The notes: a model not told the origin generated them from the letters alone. A stretch of 37,356 nucleotides of DNA from Ardenticatenia bacterium (GCA_003130875.1 QEXY01000098.1:1-37356), one strand, 5' to 3'; shown: positions 24,946-34,113, numbered from the stretch's first letter. Numbers and translations: made by a program.

Positions 24946-26649
24946 GTGGACGAACAGAGGCCACGCTCGTGGATGGAAACCATGTTCCACGGCGACCCGT
25001 TCGAGCGCCTTGTCGTGGCCATCATCACCTCGGTCACGGTCCTGGCAGCTATCATCACCCTGTTGCAGACCAATGCCTCCGCGCGCGCCGGCCAGATGGG
25101 CCGAGATGCCCAGAGCTATGCCATCCAGGCGATGGGCCGTCGCGTCACCGGCCAGGCCAACATGGATTATGCCTGGCATGCTTACCAGCTGTACGAAGAG
25201 CTGGACGTCCAGGCCCTGTTGGCTGACCGTTTTGACGACCCAGCAGCCGCGGCGCGCTATCGGGCATTGCGTACACGCATTGCCGAGCTGAGCCCTCTGC
25301 TCGCGCCCCCGTACTTCGATACCCAAAGTAATACATCCCCCAACGTCGAACGTTACGAAGCAGACACCTATCTGATAGAGGCAACGGCGCTCGCCGAGCG
25401 TTATGCCGTTGCCGCAGCGCTCAACAATGCCTGGACAGCAAAAGCGAACGCCTATGTCACCCATCTGGCTCTGTTAGCCGTCAGTCTGTTTCTCTTTGGC
25501 CTGGCGACCACAGTTGCCGGTTGGATTCGCTGGCTCTTCGTCGGTGTTGGATTGCTGATCACCGGACTCACCTTCGTCTGGATTCTGGTGATCACGTTGT
25601 CCCCGATTCGCAGTGTGTCGGGGCAGGCAATCCAATCGTTTGCCCAGGGAGTTGGCTATGCCCACCAGCGCGCGCTGGAGCAGGCGCGCGATGCTTTCAC
25701 TCGTGCCCTGCAAGAGACCCCTTTCTACGCGAACGCCTACTATGAGCGAGCAAACGTCCTTTATGACATGGGTGACTACGAGAGCGCAGTGCAGGACTAT
25801 TTAGCAGCCCAGGCTGCTGGGCGCGACGACGTGAATGTTGCGTGGAACCTGGGTTGGACGTATTACCTTCTCGGTCGCTTCGATGAGTCAATCGCCACTA
25901 GCCAACACGCTGTCGAGCTGGATCCCGCCCAAGTAGGGGTGCGCTTCAATGTGGCGATCGCCTGGCTGGCAAAGGGGGATGTCGAGCGTGCCCGCACTGA
26001 GTACGCCAAAACGATGGAGGTTACCGCACAACAGGTAGCTCAAGCTGTGGAAAAGGGCGGCAAGCCCCCTGCATCGCTGTGGACTTATATGGATGCCGCA
26101 GCACGCGATCTGGAAGGCTTGCTGGAGAGACTGCGGAACGCACCACGTCCCTGGACAGAGGCACCGCCCCGAGATAAAGTGGTGAATCCTCAAGCCGTTG
26201 AGGCCGCTGCGGAAGAGATCGTCAGACGGCTGAAAAGCTTCACCACGGCACTCGAATACAGCGGTAAGCCCTCCACTGCAGCGGTGACGGCCTCCATCTC
26301 CCCCTTTGAGTTCGCCATCCCAACATATGATGAGGAAGGTAACCTGATTGGGCGCACGATTGCAACTGCCTTTCCACAGGGTACTGACAAGGTGCTTGCT
26401 CTGTTCGACTACTCAGGTATGCGAGATGGACAGGAAGTGCTGTGGAAGCTTTATCATGACGGTTGGGAAGACCCTTCTTGGCGACTGATCGAGCAATGGT
26501 CTTTGGGTGAGTCGGGCAGCGCCGAAAAGCCCTTCAGCCTATCGTATACCAATTTGTATCAATTCACCCCGGGAGAGTTTAAGATCGAGATGTACGTGGA
26601 CAATCAGTTTGTCCAGCAGGGCACTTTTATCATTGAGCCGACTGAGTGA
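24946..26649 (+). CDS. Membrane protein with TPR repeats and C-terminal beta domain, unknown function
   Basis: 567 residues from GTG 24946, chosen because GGAGGAGG (24927-24934) sits 11 nt upstream; ATG 24973 is an alternative. One N-terminal helix (about 20-42), an extracytoplasmic helical segment, and two helices (about 167-190 and 198-220) copy the plan of the preceding protein. After that come about three TPR units (roughly 240-345): AYYERANVLYDMGDYESAVQDYLAA, VAWNLGWTYYLLGRFDESIATSQHAVELDP and GVRFNVAIAWLAKGDVERARTEYAKTM. The last 140 residues (about 425-565) look like an Ig-like beta domain (LALFDYSGMRDGQEVLWKLY, TPGEFKIEMYVDNQFVQQGTF). TPRs suggest a scaffold for partner proteins. The topology of the TPR region is not certain. 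Confidence 0.8.
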   Translation: MDEQRPRSWMETMFHGDPFERLVVAIITSVTVLAAIITLLQTNASARAGQMGRDAQSYAIQAMGRRVTGQANMDYAWHAYQLYEELDVQALLADRFDDPAAAARYRALRTRIAELSPLLAPPYFDTQSNTSPNVERYEADTYLIEATALAERYAVAAALNNAWTAKANAYVTHLALLAVSLFLFGLATTVAGWIRWLFVGVGLLITGLTFVWILVITLSPIRSVSGQAIQSFAQGVGYAHQRALEQARDAFTRALQETPFYANAYYERANVLYDMGDYESAVQDYLAAQAAGRDDVNVAWNLGWTYYLLGRFDESIATSQHAVELDPAQVGVRFNVAIAWLAKGDVERARTEYAKTMEVTAQQVAQAVEKGGKPPASLWTYMDAAARDLEGLLERLRNAPRPWTEAPPRDKVVNPQAVEAAAEEIVRRLKSFTTALEYSGKPSTAAVTASISPFEFAIPTYDEEGNLIGRTIATAFPQGTDKVLALFDYSGMRDGQEVLWKLYHDGWEDPSWRLIEQWSLGESGSAEKPFSLSYTNLYQFTPGEFKIEMYVDNQFVQQGTFIIEPTE

Positions 26650-26709
26650 ACTGGCACAAGGCGAATGTGCCACATAGGGTTTGCTGCGTGCAATCGCAGG
26701 AGGGTTGCT

Positions 26710-28536
26710 ATGAAACACAATCTGAAAATCGCGGTGATCGGCCTTCTGGTCCTGGTACTGTTCAGCGGCTTCCACTTGGAGAACTTCTCATCGGTCATAT
26801 ATGCCGCCGAAGCGGTGCTCCATCCTGCCAGGGCATGGGAGACTTCGGTCGTTCCCCTGGCACCTCAACCCGCACCAACTCCGCCAAGCCAACGTCTGGC
26901 TCGTTTTGACGAGGCGGCCGGTGCTTTCAGCGTGCGTTACCCGGCTGATCTGAGTCGCATTCGTTCGCTTGACGCTCCCGACATCTATGGATACACGTTC
27001 ACCAACGAGGCCGCAAGCACCACCTTAGCAGTCGGTTTCCTAGTGCTATCCGAAACCGACTTGAGCGATGGCGAATGGCGGGTGCTCCTTTCTGCAATGG
27101 GTCCGCAAGGGCTTATGCGCCGGTTGGGCGGCCGTTTTGACGACCCTCTCTTTGGTGAAGTGAAGCGTGAAGTTGGCGAGTCAGGTGCCCATCAGATTTA
27201 CTGGGAAGGCGAGTATGAGGAAGCTGAATCCTCTGAGGAGCTACTCTATAGTGCTCTCTTCGTCCAGGAAGCGGCTGGCATTTTGGCCATCACTGCCGTG
27301 GTGACCCCATCGGAGGACTGGACGGCGCGTCGCACGCTCTTCTTGGAAGCATTGGAAAGTTTGGAGTGGTCTCCGGAAGTGGTACGCGCTCAGTTCGGCG
27401 GCGTGGCTCCACCAACCGAGCCAGTGCCCGTCGAGGAACCCTCCGTTACTGAGGAGTCTCCCACGGTGACCGCTCCGACAGAGGAAGCAACCACGCTCCC
27501 TGAGGAAACCCCCGAAGAGGAAGTCGGCGAAATCTCTCCGGAGGCCATCATCGAATCCCTCCTTCACGAACCAACTGAAGAGCCGACGCTCACCGAGGAG
27601 GTGACCGAGGAAGTGGATGTCATCGCACCCGAAGAGACCCCGGAGGAGGAAGTCACCCCGGAGGAACCTGCTGAGGATGTGATCATCGAAGAGTCTACCG
27701 AGGCCACGCTACCGGGTGATGAGACGGTCACCTTCGAGGATCCCAATGGCGTGTTTGAGCTCACCTATCCGGCAGTCTTCGACGTGTCGGATGGGCCTTA
27801 TGTGGAGGATGAGGGATATGTCTATGGCGCTTCGATAGGAGGCGACTTAGACTATCTTGTGGGTGTGTACTTCCAGATCATAGCGGAGAAAGCGTTCTCC
27901 GATGCCCGCTGGGAGGAAGTGCTTGACGCGATGATTGAGAGTATGGTAGAGCAGGTGGGAGCGGATGCTGTCGAGGTCTATCGGGAGAAGGGGAAGCGTG
28001 GGCAGCATTGGGTTTATGTTGAGGCTGAGTCCAAATATGAGTACAGGCGGATGCTCTTCTACACGGAGGAGGCGTCCGGGGTGTTAGCCATATTGACAGC
28101 GCGCGTCCCGTTGGCCGAGTGGCCGGATTGGGAGGACGCTTTGCTGGATGTTGTGCGCAGCTTTCGCTGGTCGCCGGATGCGGCGCGTGGAGTGCTCAGC
28201 GGCGAGACCGACGAATCTCCCCCCAAGCCAACACCGGTCCCCACCCGAGCGCGAGCGACACCGACTCCCAAGAGCGTCCAACCCGCCATACCGGCTGGCA
28301 AGGGTGGGCTGGTGATGCTCAACTGTCGGGGCGACGTGGTGACGGTGGACGTCATTCCAGATGCCATCTTTCAAGAGTTGGCGCCCAAGACCGGCGAACA
28401 GTGTTTTCGAGGAAAGCCCATCTATCTGGATCCGGGCGAACACATTCTGAAAGCCTCGATTGCAGGTGTGCCCTCGCAAGGTGAGGCAACCATCACCATT
28501 GTGGAAGGCCAATGGTTTGAATTCACCTGGTACTGA
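26710..28536 (+). CDS. Secreted or anchored protein with duplicated domain and acidic Pro/Thr/Glu linker
   Basis: 608 residues from ATG 26710, preceded by GGAGGG (26699-26704); an upstream in-frame start has no ribosome site. An N-terminal signal or anchor (KIAVIGLLVLVLFSGF) is followed by domain A (about 70-235: FDEAAGAFSVRYPADLSRI through LEALESLEWSP) and domain B (about 340-495: FEDPNGVFELTYPAVFDVS through LLDVVRSFRWSP). The two share the order FxxPxGxFxxxYP, GxxYG/GYxF, SDxxWxxxLxAM, LFxxEAxGxLAIxxxxxP, and a closing W-S-P, the layout of PsbP-like/DUF1795-type domains. Between them is an acidic EEPTE/TPEEEV linker (about 235-335). A Pro/Thr hinge precedes a final beta domain (from VMLNCRGDVV). 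It belongs to the operon with the two membrane proteins. Confidence 0.8.
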   Translation: MKHNLKIAVIGLLVLVLFSGFHLENFSSVIYAAEAVLHPARAWETSVVPLAPQPAPTPPSQRLARFDEAAGAFSVRYPADLSRIRSLDAPDIYGYTFTNEAASTTLAVGFLVLSETDLSDGEWRVLLSAMGPQGLMRRLGGRFDDPLFGEVKREVGESGAHQIYWEGEYEEAESSEELLYSALFVQEAAGILAITAVVTPSEDWTARRTLFLEALESLEWSPEVVRAQFGGVAPPTEPVPVEEPSVTEESPTVTAPTEEATTLPEETPEEEVGEISPEAIIESLLHEPTEEPTLTEEVTEEVDVIAPEETPEEEVTPEEPAEDVIIEESTEATLPGDETVTFEDPNGVFELTYPAVFDVSDGPYVEDEGYVYGASIGGDLDYLVGVYFQIIAEKAFSDARWEEVLDAMIESMVEQVGADAVEVYREKGKRGQHWVYVEAESKYEYRRMLFYTEEASGVLAILTARVPLAEWPDWEDALLDVVRSFRWSPDAARGVLSGETDESPPKPTPVPTRARATPTPKSVQPAIPAGKGGLVMLNCRGDVVTVDVIPDAIFQELAPKTGEQCFRGKPIYLDPGEHILKASIAGVPSQGEATITIVEGQWFEFTWY

Positions 28537-28546
28537 GTAATCCCTG

Positions 28547-30280
28547 ATGGAAACCTTGCAACGGCCTTGGTTGCGCTTCTATGATGAGGGCGTGCCGCGT
28601 ACCCTGAGGTACGACCCGGTCACGATTCCCGACTTTTTGCGGACCTCGGCACGTCGCTTTCCCCACCATGAAGCGTTAGTCTTCCTGGGGCGGCGCATCA
28701 CTTACGCCCAATTGCAGCGCATGGTGGAACGTGTGGCGTGCGAGCTGTATCAGCTCGGCGTGCGCAAAGGGGATCGCGTGGCGATCATGCTGCCCAATTG
28801 CCCCCAAACGGTGATCGCATACTATGCGGCCCTGTCCATCGGCGCCGTGGCCGTCCTCACCAACCCACTCTACACCGAGCGGGAGCTGGAACATCAGTGG
28901 GGTGAGGCCGGCACGGAGATGGCTGTGGTGCTTGATATGCTCTGGCCGCGGGTCGCCACAGTGCGTGCACGACTGCCTCTCAAGCATGTCATTGTCACTG
29001 GCATCCAAGATTTTCTGCCATTTCCCAAGAACGTCCTGTTCTCATTGCGATTACGCCGCCAGGGGAAGAGGGGATGCATTCCCTATGGAGAAGGGGTCAT
29101 CCCGTTCCGTGCGTTGTTGGCATGTCGGGACGACTACCTGCCCTCTATTCCTTTATCACCCGATGATCTTGCCTGCCTGCAATTCACCGGTGGCACCACT
29201 GGACTGCCCAAAGGGGCTATGCTGACGCACCGCAACCTGGTGGCGAACGTGTATCAGATCCGCACGTTCCTGATGCAAGGCCACACTGAGGGGCAGGATC
29301 GTGTGGTGGGCATCTTGCCCCTCTTCCACGTGTATGGCATGAATGGTGTGATGAACCTGGGCATCCACCTGGCCGCGACCATCGTGCTGCTACCACGCCT
29401 GGATATTAAGATGTTGGTTGAGGCCATTCGAGATGAGCGCCCTACCTTCTTCCTGGGTGTGCCCCCGCTGTTTGTGGCGGTAGACCGTTATCCCGGCATC
29501 GAGCGCATCGACCTCACCTGCATCAAGGGCTGTTTCAGCGGCGGGGCACCCTTGCCGGTAGAAGTGATCCACTCCTTCGAAGCAAAGACAGGCGCCCGCA
29601 TCATGGAGGCGTATGGGCTGTCTGAGACTTCTTCGGTGACCCATGTCAATCCGCGTCGCGGCCTGCGCAAATATGGCAGTGTAGGCGTCCCTATCCTGGG
29701 CACCGATGCCAAGATCATGGACGCGGAGACGGGTACACGCGAGCTGCCGCCGGGTGAGGTGGGCGAGTTATGGATCAAAGGCCCTCAAGTGATGCTAGGC
29801 TATTGGAACCATCCCGAGGAGACAGCGCAAGTGCTGGTGGATGGGTGGCTGCGCACTGGCGACCTCGCCCGCATGGATGAGGACGGCTATTTTTACATCG
29901 TGGATCGCAAGAAAGATCTCATCGTCACCGGCGGCCTGAATGTATACCCGCGCGAAGTTGAGGATGTGTTGCGCCAACACCCTAAAGTGCATGAAGTCGC
30001 TGTGATCGGATTGCCCGACGTACTACGCGGCGAGAAGGTGGCCGCCTACGTAGTGCTCAAGCCAGGCGAACAGGCCACTGCAGCTGAATTGCGCGAATAT
30101 TGTCGCGCTCAACTCGCGCCGTACAAAGTGCCGCGCGCAGTGTACTTCCGCGAATCTCTGCCCCTATCCCCTGCCGGCAAGGTGTTGCGTCGTGTATTGC
30201 GCGAAGAGGTTTTGGCACAACAGCAAGCGGTATCGCTAAAAGATTTAGACGACACGATGGGCCGGTTCCTCACCGCGTAG
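28547..30280 (+). CDS. fadD: Long-chain acyl-CoA synthetase (AMP-forming)
   Basis: 577 residues, ANL adenylate-forming superfamily. The P-loop-like signature FTGGTTGLPKGAMLTHRN begins at residue 213, the A5-type motif YGLSETSSVTHVNP follows, then GWLRTGDLARMDEDGYFYIVDRKKD, the hinge region and GGLNVYPREVEDVL. The catalytic lysine motif LSPAGKVLRR is near the C-terminus. It should activate a fatty acid to acyl-AMP and then acyl-CoA; the exact chain length is not readable, and related CoA ligases cannot be excluded. It starts 10 bp after the preceding secreted-protein gene, so it is probably in the same operon, although no functional tie is evident. Its last 36 nt overlap the convergent PGDH-like gene. 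Confidence 0.88.
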   Translation: METLQRPWLRFYDEGVPRTLRYDPVTIPDFLRTSARRFPHHEALVFLGRRITYAQLQRMVERVACELYQLGVRKGDRVAIMLPNCPQTVIAYYAALSIGAVAVLTNPLYTERELEHQWGEAGTEMAVVLDMLWPRVATVRARLPLKHVIVTGIQDFLPFPKNVLFSLRLRRQGKRGCIPYGEGVIPFRALLACRDDYLPSIPLSPDDLACLQFTGGTTGLPKGAMLTHRNLVANVYQIRTFLMQGHTEGQDRVVGILPLFHVYGMNGVMNLGIHLAATIVLLPRLDIKMLVEAIRDERPTFFLGVPPLFVAVDRYPGIERIDLTCIKGCFSGGAPLPVEVIHSFEAKTGARIMEAYGLSETSSVTHVNPRRGLRKYGSVGVPILGTDAKIMDAETGTRELPPGEVGELWIKGPQVMLGYWNHPEETAQVLVDGWLRTGDLARMDEDGYFYIVDRKKDLIVTGGLNVYPREVEDVLRQHPKVHEVAVIGLPDVLRGEKVAAYVVLKPGEQATAAELREYCRAQLAPYKVPRAVYFRESLPLSPAGKVLRRVLREEVLAQQQAVSLKDLDDTMGRFLTA

Positions 30281-31204
30281 GACAGCCAGGCAATCCTGCA
30301 GCGCCATCCAACCCATCATGTTCATCGCACCATCCGCATGTGCGCCGATGTGTGGGGTGGCGATCACCTGAGGCAGCGCCAGAAGCGGGTGATCGGGCGG
30401 AGGTGGCTCAGTGGTGAAAACGTCCAGTGCCGCTCCGCGCACATAGCCGCTGCGCAGTGCTTCCAACAGCGCCACCTCGTCGATCAGCTCACCGCGTGCC
30501 GTGTTGATTAGGAAGGCACCCGGCTTCATCCGTGCCAGAAAAGCGGCGTTCACCATGCCATATGTCTCGGGTGATGCCGGCAGGTGCAATGACAGGAAAT
30601 CGGATTGTGCCACCACCTCATCCTGAGAGCACAGCGTAACTCCGTAGCGCTCTGCAAAGCTCCTATCGGGCACAGGATCATATGCCAACACGGTGCATCC
30701 GAATGCTTGCAATCGGCGTGCCACCTGTTTGCCGATGGCCCCCAAACCCAACAAGCCGACCGTCTTCCCCTCCAGAGAGAAACCCTCCGCGCGGGTGGCA
30801 GTGCCGGCTCGAAGGGCGGCGTTGGCTTGAGGGATCGAACGCGCCAGGGCCAACATGAATCCGATGGTCAGCTCGGCGACAGCGCCGGCGTTGGCACCCG
30901 GAGTGTTGGTCACCACGATGCCTCTCTCGCGTGCGGCGGCCAGATCGACGTTGTCTACCCCTACACCATAACGGGCGATGACCTTCAGCTCTGTTGCCAC
31001 TTCTATGGCCGCTCGGTCGATCTCGTCCAGGCCAGCGATGAATCCATGGCAGCCGGGCAGGAGCTCCTGCAGCTCCTTGGAGGTGTGGATGCGACCCCGG
31101 TAGATCACCTCACCGACCGCCTCCTCCAGGACGCTGCGCAGGCGTGGATCGTTCAGGCCATACGAACGGGGCGTGACCAGCACACGACAGGATTTGAGTT
31201 CCAT
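30245..31204 (-). CDS. D-3-phosphoglycerate dehydrogenase-like 2-hydroxyacid dehydrogenase
   Basis: 319 residues from ATG 31204, with GGAGGAG 8 nt upstream; an in-frame start at 31231 is less likely. It is a D-isomer-specific 2-hydroxyacid dehydrogenase: NAD-binding GLGAIG (153-158), and catalytic R237 (NTARGE), E266 (VFTTEPP) and H285 (ATPHIGAH). It lacks the ACT regulatory domain of longer SerA proteins, so it may act on another hydroxyacid rather than in serine synthesis. It starts 2 bp after the stop of the cupin isomerase gene and is the last gene in the minus-strand sugar cluster. Its tail overlaps the fadD-like gene by 36 nt. Confidence 0.87.
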   Translation of the reverse strand: MELKSCRVLVTPRSYGLNDPRLRSVLEEAVGEVIYRGRIHTSKELQELLPGCHGFIAGLDEIDRAAIEVATELKVIARYGVGVDNVDLAAARERGIVVTNTPGANAGAVAELTIGFMLALARSIPQANAALRAGTATRAEGFSLEGKTVGLLGLGAIGKQVARRLQAFGCTVLAYDPVPDRSFAERYGVTLCSQDEVVAQSDFLSLHLPASPETYGMVNAAFLARMKPGAFLINTARGELIDEVALLEALRSGYVRGAALDVFTTEPPPPDHPLLALPQVIATPHIGAHADGAMNMMGWMALQDCLAVLRGEEPAHRVV

Positions 31205-31206
31205 TT

Positions 31207-31800
31207 TCACCGCTCCTCCGGAGGACGCCAAAGCGGATTATCCACAACGGTCGGTTTGCCATTGCGCGCAACAACGCGCTTGCGGAAACCGAAACGCTCG
31301 ATGGTGGCGTAATCATGGCCAGCGTGGCCGGGATAGGCGAAGAAGGTCACTAATTTTTCATCACCCGTGTTAATGGAACGATGCGACCAATAAGGCGGGA
31401 TATAAAGCACATTGCCGGGCAGCAGCTCCTCCAGTGCCCAGTCACCTTGCGGCGTTTCCATCAACATATAGCCTTGGCCGCGCAGGCAATAGTAGATTTC
31501 AGCTGTTTCCAACACGGCATGAAAGTGGCCTTTGGTCATGAAATATTCGTCGCCCACCTTGCCTGGATGGACAATCGACAGGCCAGTCATCAGCTCGCCG
31601 GCTACTTCTGGGCGCGCAATCTCGTACACCTCATAGACGATCGCATCGCCCAGGGATAACATGGCAGCATAGGCGACCTGATCACGGTACTGCCCTAACA
31701 TCGAGGAGAGACGGCGCACGATATGGCGATCGAACGCAGCGAAGCTCTCCGGAGTAAGGGTGATTTGGTAAACAAACGGTGTTTTGCGTTCCAAGTGCAT
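31207..31800 (-). CDS. Cupin-type (archaeal-type) glucose-6-phosphate isomerase
   Basis: 197 residues, matching the roughly 190-residue cupin phosphoglucose isomerases first described in Pyrococcus and Archaeoglobus and unlike the large classical Pgi. The metal site is complete: H92 and H94 in TKGHFH, E101 in AEIYY, and H140 in YWSHRS; this spacing equals the family set (H88, H90, E97, H136 in Pyrococcus) shifted by four. It should interconvert glucose-6-phosphate and fructose-6-phosphate with a bound divalent metal, although related cupins can act on other sugar phosphates. It lies between the zinc dehydrogenase (11 bp) and the PGDH-like gene (2 bp) in a four-gene operon. Confidence 0.9.
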   Translation of the reverse strand: MHLERKTPFVYQITLTPESFAAFDRHIVRRLSSMLGQYRDQVAYAAMLSLGDAIVYEVYEIARPEVAGELMTGLSIVHPGKVGDEYFMTKGHFHAVLETAEIYYCLRGQGYMLMETPQGDWALEELLPGNVLYIPPYWSHRSINTGDEKLVTFFAYPGHAGHDYATIERFGFRKRVVARNGKPTVVDNPLWRPPEER

Positions 31801-31811
31801 AGGCAGATCTC

Positions 31812-32861
31812 CTATTGCGTGGGATCAAAGACGATTTTGAGGGCACTGCGTTGTTGCGCGGCGGCGAACGCCTCGGCAAATTGTTCTAGCGGATAGGTGC
31901 CGCTCACCAGACGGGTCAGGTCGATGCGACCGGCACGCACCAATGCCGCGGCACGCCAACAGTCATAAGTGCTGCACGCGGTGGTGCCGGTGACCAATAG
32001 CTCCTTATAGTGGATCAGGTTGGTGTCCAGGGGCACGACGGAACGGTCCTTGGGCAGGCCACCGAAGAAGTTGACGCGGCCACCCAAAGCGGCAAGCTCC
32101 AGAGCGTTCTGCTGGGCTGCCTCGGCAGGTGCCGCGACGATCACCACATCGGCACCTGCCCCGTGGCTCTCCGCAAGCACCAACTGCCGCAGGTCTTCCT
32201 GGGTGACATCCACGGTACGGTCGGCTCCGACGGCAGCAGCCAATGCTAGACGCGCGCCCCACACTTCGCTCACGATAATACGCGCAGCACCGCGCACACG
32301 TGCCAACATCGTATGGAGAATGCCGATCGGCCCAGCTCCCATAATGAGCACCACGTCGCCGGCTCTCACTGCCACCGCATCCTGACCACGCAACACGCAG
32401 GCAAAGGGCTCGATGAGCGCTGCCGCTGCGGGATCGACCGTCTCATCAAGGGGTATCAGGTTGCCCTGTTGGAGCGCCGCGGCTGGGATGCGCACGTACT
32501 CAGCAAAAGCACCGTCTATAGTGATGCCCAGGGCACAATAATCTGGACAGCGATTGTTGTTGCCACTGACACACTGGCGGCAGTGGCCACAACCTGTGTT
32601 GGGCGCCACGAAGACACGTTGACCCACTTGCCAGCCCGAAACTCCCTCACCCAGCGCGGCGAGCTCACCGACTACCTCGTGGCCGGGAACGCGCACGACC
32701 CCAGGGGGGTAGTGGCGATGAGCCCCGTGCAGGATGCGCAGATCGGTGCCACAAATTCCGGCGCGGAGCACCCTGAGCAACACTTCGCCCGGACCAAGGG
32801 AGGGAACAGGGCGTTTTTCCAGACGCAGATCCTCTTTACCGTGGTAGACAAGCGCCTTCAT
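31812..32861 (-). CDS. Zinc-dependent alcohol/polyol dehydrogenase (MDR family)
   Basis: 349 residues. Catalytic zinc ligands include C37 (GICGTD) and H61-E62 (PGHEVVG); the structural zinc cluster is C91, C94, C97 and C105 (CGHCRQC, then NRCPDYC). The Rossmann motif GAGPIGI follows. The closest layouts are sorbitol and threonine/polyol dehydrogenases, so it probably oxidises a secondary alcohol of a polyol or sugar with NAD(P)+. The start codon overlaps the end of the Gfo/Idh gene by 4 nt (ATGA), so the two are translationally coupled. Confidence 0.9.
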   Translation of the reverse strand: MKALVYHGKEDLRLEKRPVPSLGPGEVLLRVLRAGICGTDLRILHGAHRHYPPGVVRVPGHEVVGELAALGEGVSGWQVGQRVFVAPNTGCGHCRQCVSGNNNRCPDYCALGITIDGAFAEYVRIPAAALQQGNLIPLDETVDPAAAALIEPFACVLRGQDAVAVRAGDVVLIMGAGPIGILHTMLARVRGAARIIVSEVWGARLALAAAVGADRTVDVTQEDLRQLVLAESHGAGADVVIVAAPAEAAQQNALELAALGGRVNFFGGLPKDRSVVPLDTNLIHYKELLVTGTTACSTYDCWRAAALVRAGRIDLTRLVSGTYPLEQFAEAFAAAQQRSALKIVFDPTQ

Positions 32862-33919
32862 TGCCCGGTACCTTGGGTGGCGCCTTCGGCGAACACTTCG
32901 CTCAGGAGGACGGGGCGCTCCTCCAGAAAGGACTTGGTGGCGGCCAACACACTAGCCACTGCCCAGCGACCGTCCTCACCACCCACCCGCGGTGAGGTGT
33001 CGCGCTGGATGCATTGGATGAAATGCTCCATCTCACGGATATAGGCCCAGGCAAAGCGCTGCGGCCAGGTGCGGTATATGGGGATGGTGAGGCCGCGTTC
33101 GCGGTTGGTACACACCACGACAGCCTGTCCCTGGAGCTGGCCGATCTGCAAGATTCCACGTTCGCCCACGATCTCCACACGTGCATCATATCCATATTCA
33201 CATGGACAGACACCGGAGATGCTACCCAGGGCGCCGCTCTCAAAACGGATGTTCACAATAGCCGTGTCGTAGAAATGGGGTGTATCCACACCGTGGGCAG
33301 CGCCCTTGAAGTTGGCCACTTCAGCATAGACGCGTTGTGGGTCGGAAGCGGCCAACCAGCGCACGCAATCCCAATCATGGCTGTTGACCTCGGCCAGCAT
33401 TCCGTTGGAGGTCCTCAGGTCACGAGCCCAGGGTGGAGGCAAGCCCGGTCCGTGCCCCAGCGACTTGACTAACATCGGCTGGCCGATCTCACCAGCCTGG
33501 ATGCGTTCCCAAGCGGCTTCGAATTCGGGATCAAAGCGGCGCATGAAACCCAATTGTAGGTGGACACCGGCGCGTTGGGCAGCCGCGATGATGGCATCAC
33601 ACTCCGCCAACGTCAGCGCCATTGGTTTCTCCAGCAAGATATGTTTGCCTGCCTGCGCAGCCATAATGGCGAGCGGGGCGTGAGTGAACGTCGGCGTGGT
33701 GATCGCTACGGCCTCGAACTGTCCCCACTCCAGCGCTGCCTCAAGCGTGGGAAACGTGGCATCGCACGGAAATTCAGCACCAGCTGCAGCAAGCGCTTCA
33801 GGCACCGTTTCGACAATACAAGCCAAATGGGCAGAGGGCAGATAGTGGGTGAGCGTGCGGGCATGCACCTTGCCGGCACGCCCGGCACCAACCAGGCAGA
33901 CGCGTGTTGGAGCGGGCAT
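32858..33919 (-). CDS. Gfo/Idh/MocA-family NAD(P)-dependent oxidoreductase
   Basis: 353 residues from ATG 33919, with GAGAGG upstream; an in-frame start at 33979 lacks a ribosome site. The N-terminal Rossmann loop GAGRAGKVHARTL (11-23) is followed by the family EKPMALT motif (97-103) with catalytic K98, then the C-terminal alpha/beta domain. Members oxidise sugars, inositols or sugar derivatives. Being first in the operon with a polyol-type dehydrogenase, it probably handles the first substrate oxidation. The substrate is unreadable; inositol is one possibility. Confidence 0.88.
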   Translation of the reverse strand: MPAPTRVCLVGAGRAGKVHARTLTHYLPSAHLACIVETVPEALAAAGAEFPCDATFPTLEAALEWGQFEAVAITTPTFTHAPLAIMAAQAGKHILLEKPMALTLAECDAIIAAAQRAGVHLQLGFMRRFDPEFEAAWERIQAGEIGQPMLVKSLGHGPGLPPPWARDLRTSNGMLAEVNSHDWDCVRWLAASDPQRVYAEVANFKGAAHGVDTPHFYDTAIVNIRFESGALGSISGVCPCEYGYDARVEIVGERGILQIGQLQGQAVVVCTNRERGLTIPIYRTWPQRFAWAYIREMEHFIQCIQRDTSPRVGGEDGRWAVASVLAATKSFLEERPVLLSEVFAEGATQGTGQ

Positions 33920-33987
33920 CGAATATGTTTCCTCTCGGATATTTTCTCTTCTTATAGCATCGAAGGCAGAGCGCGTCAAAGCATGAG

Positions 33988-34016
33988 TTGACGGGATGCC
34001 ACGGGTGCGCTACAAT
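33988..34016 (+). promoter_or_regulatory. Promoter of tRNA-Leu
   Basis: TTGACG (33988-33993) and TACAAT (34011-34016) are 17 bp apart, and the mature tRNA begins 14 bp after the -10 box. Both boxes match consensus in five of six positions. Confidence 0.8.
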
Positions 34017-34030
34017 GTAAGGGATTTTAA

Positions 34031-34113
34031 GGGCCGGTGGCGGAATGGCAGACGCAGGGGACTTAAAATCCCCTTCCCCTCGGGGAGTGTGGGTTCGACC
34101 CCCACCCGGCCTA
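34031..34113 (+). tRNA. tRNA-Leu (anticodon UAA)
   Basis: 83 nt and class II with a long variable arm. The acceptor GGGCCGG (34031-34037) pairs with CCGGCCT (34106-34112) with one G-U, followed by discriminator A34113. U8 and the D-arm GGCGGAATGGCAGACGC follow. The anticodon stem GGGGA/TCCCC encloses the loop CTTAAAA, giving anticodon TAA. The variable arm is TTCCCCTCGGGGAGT. The T-arm is GTGGG-TTCGACC-CCCAC. CCA is not encoded. Confidence 0.96.
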
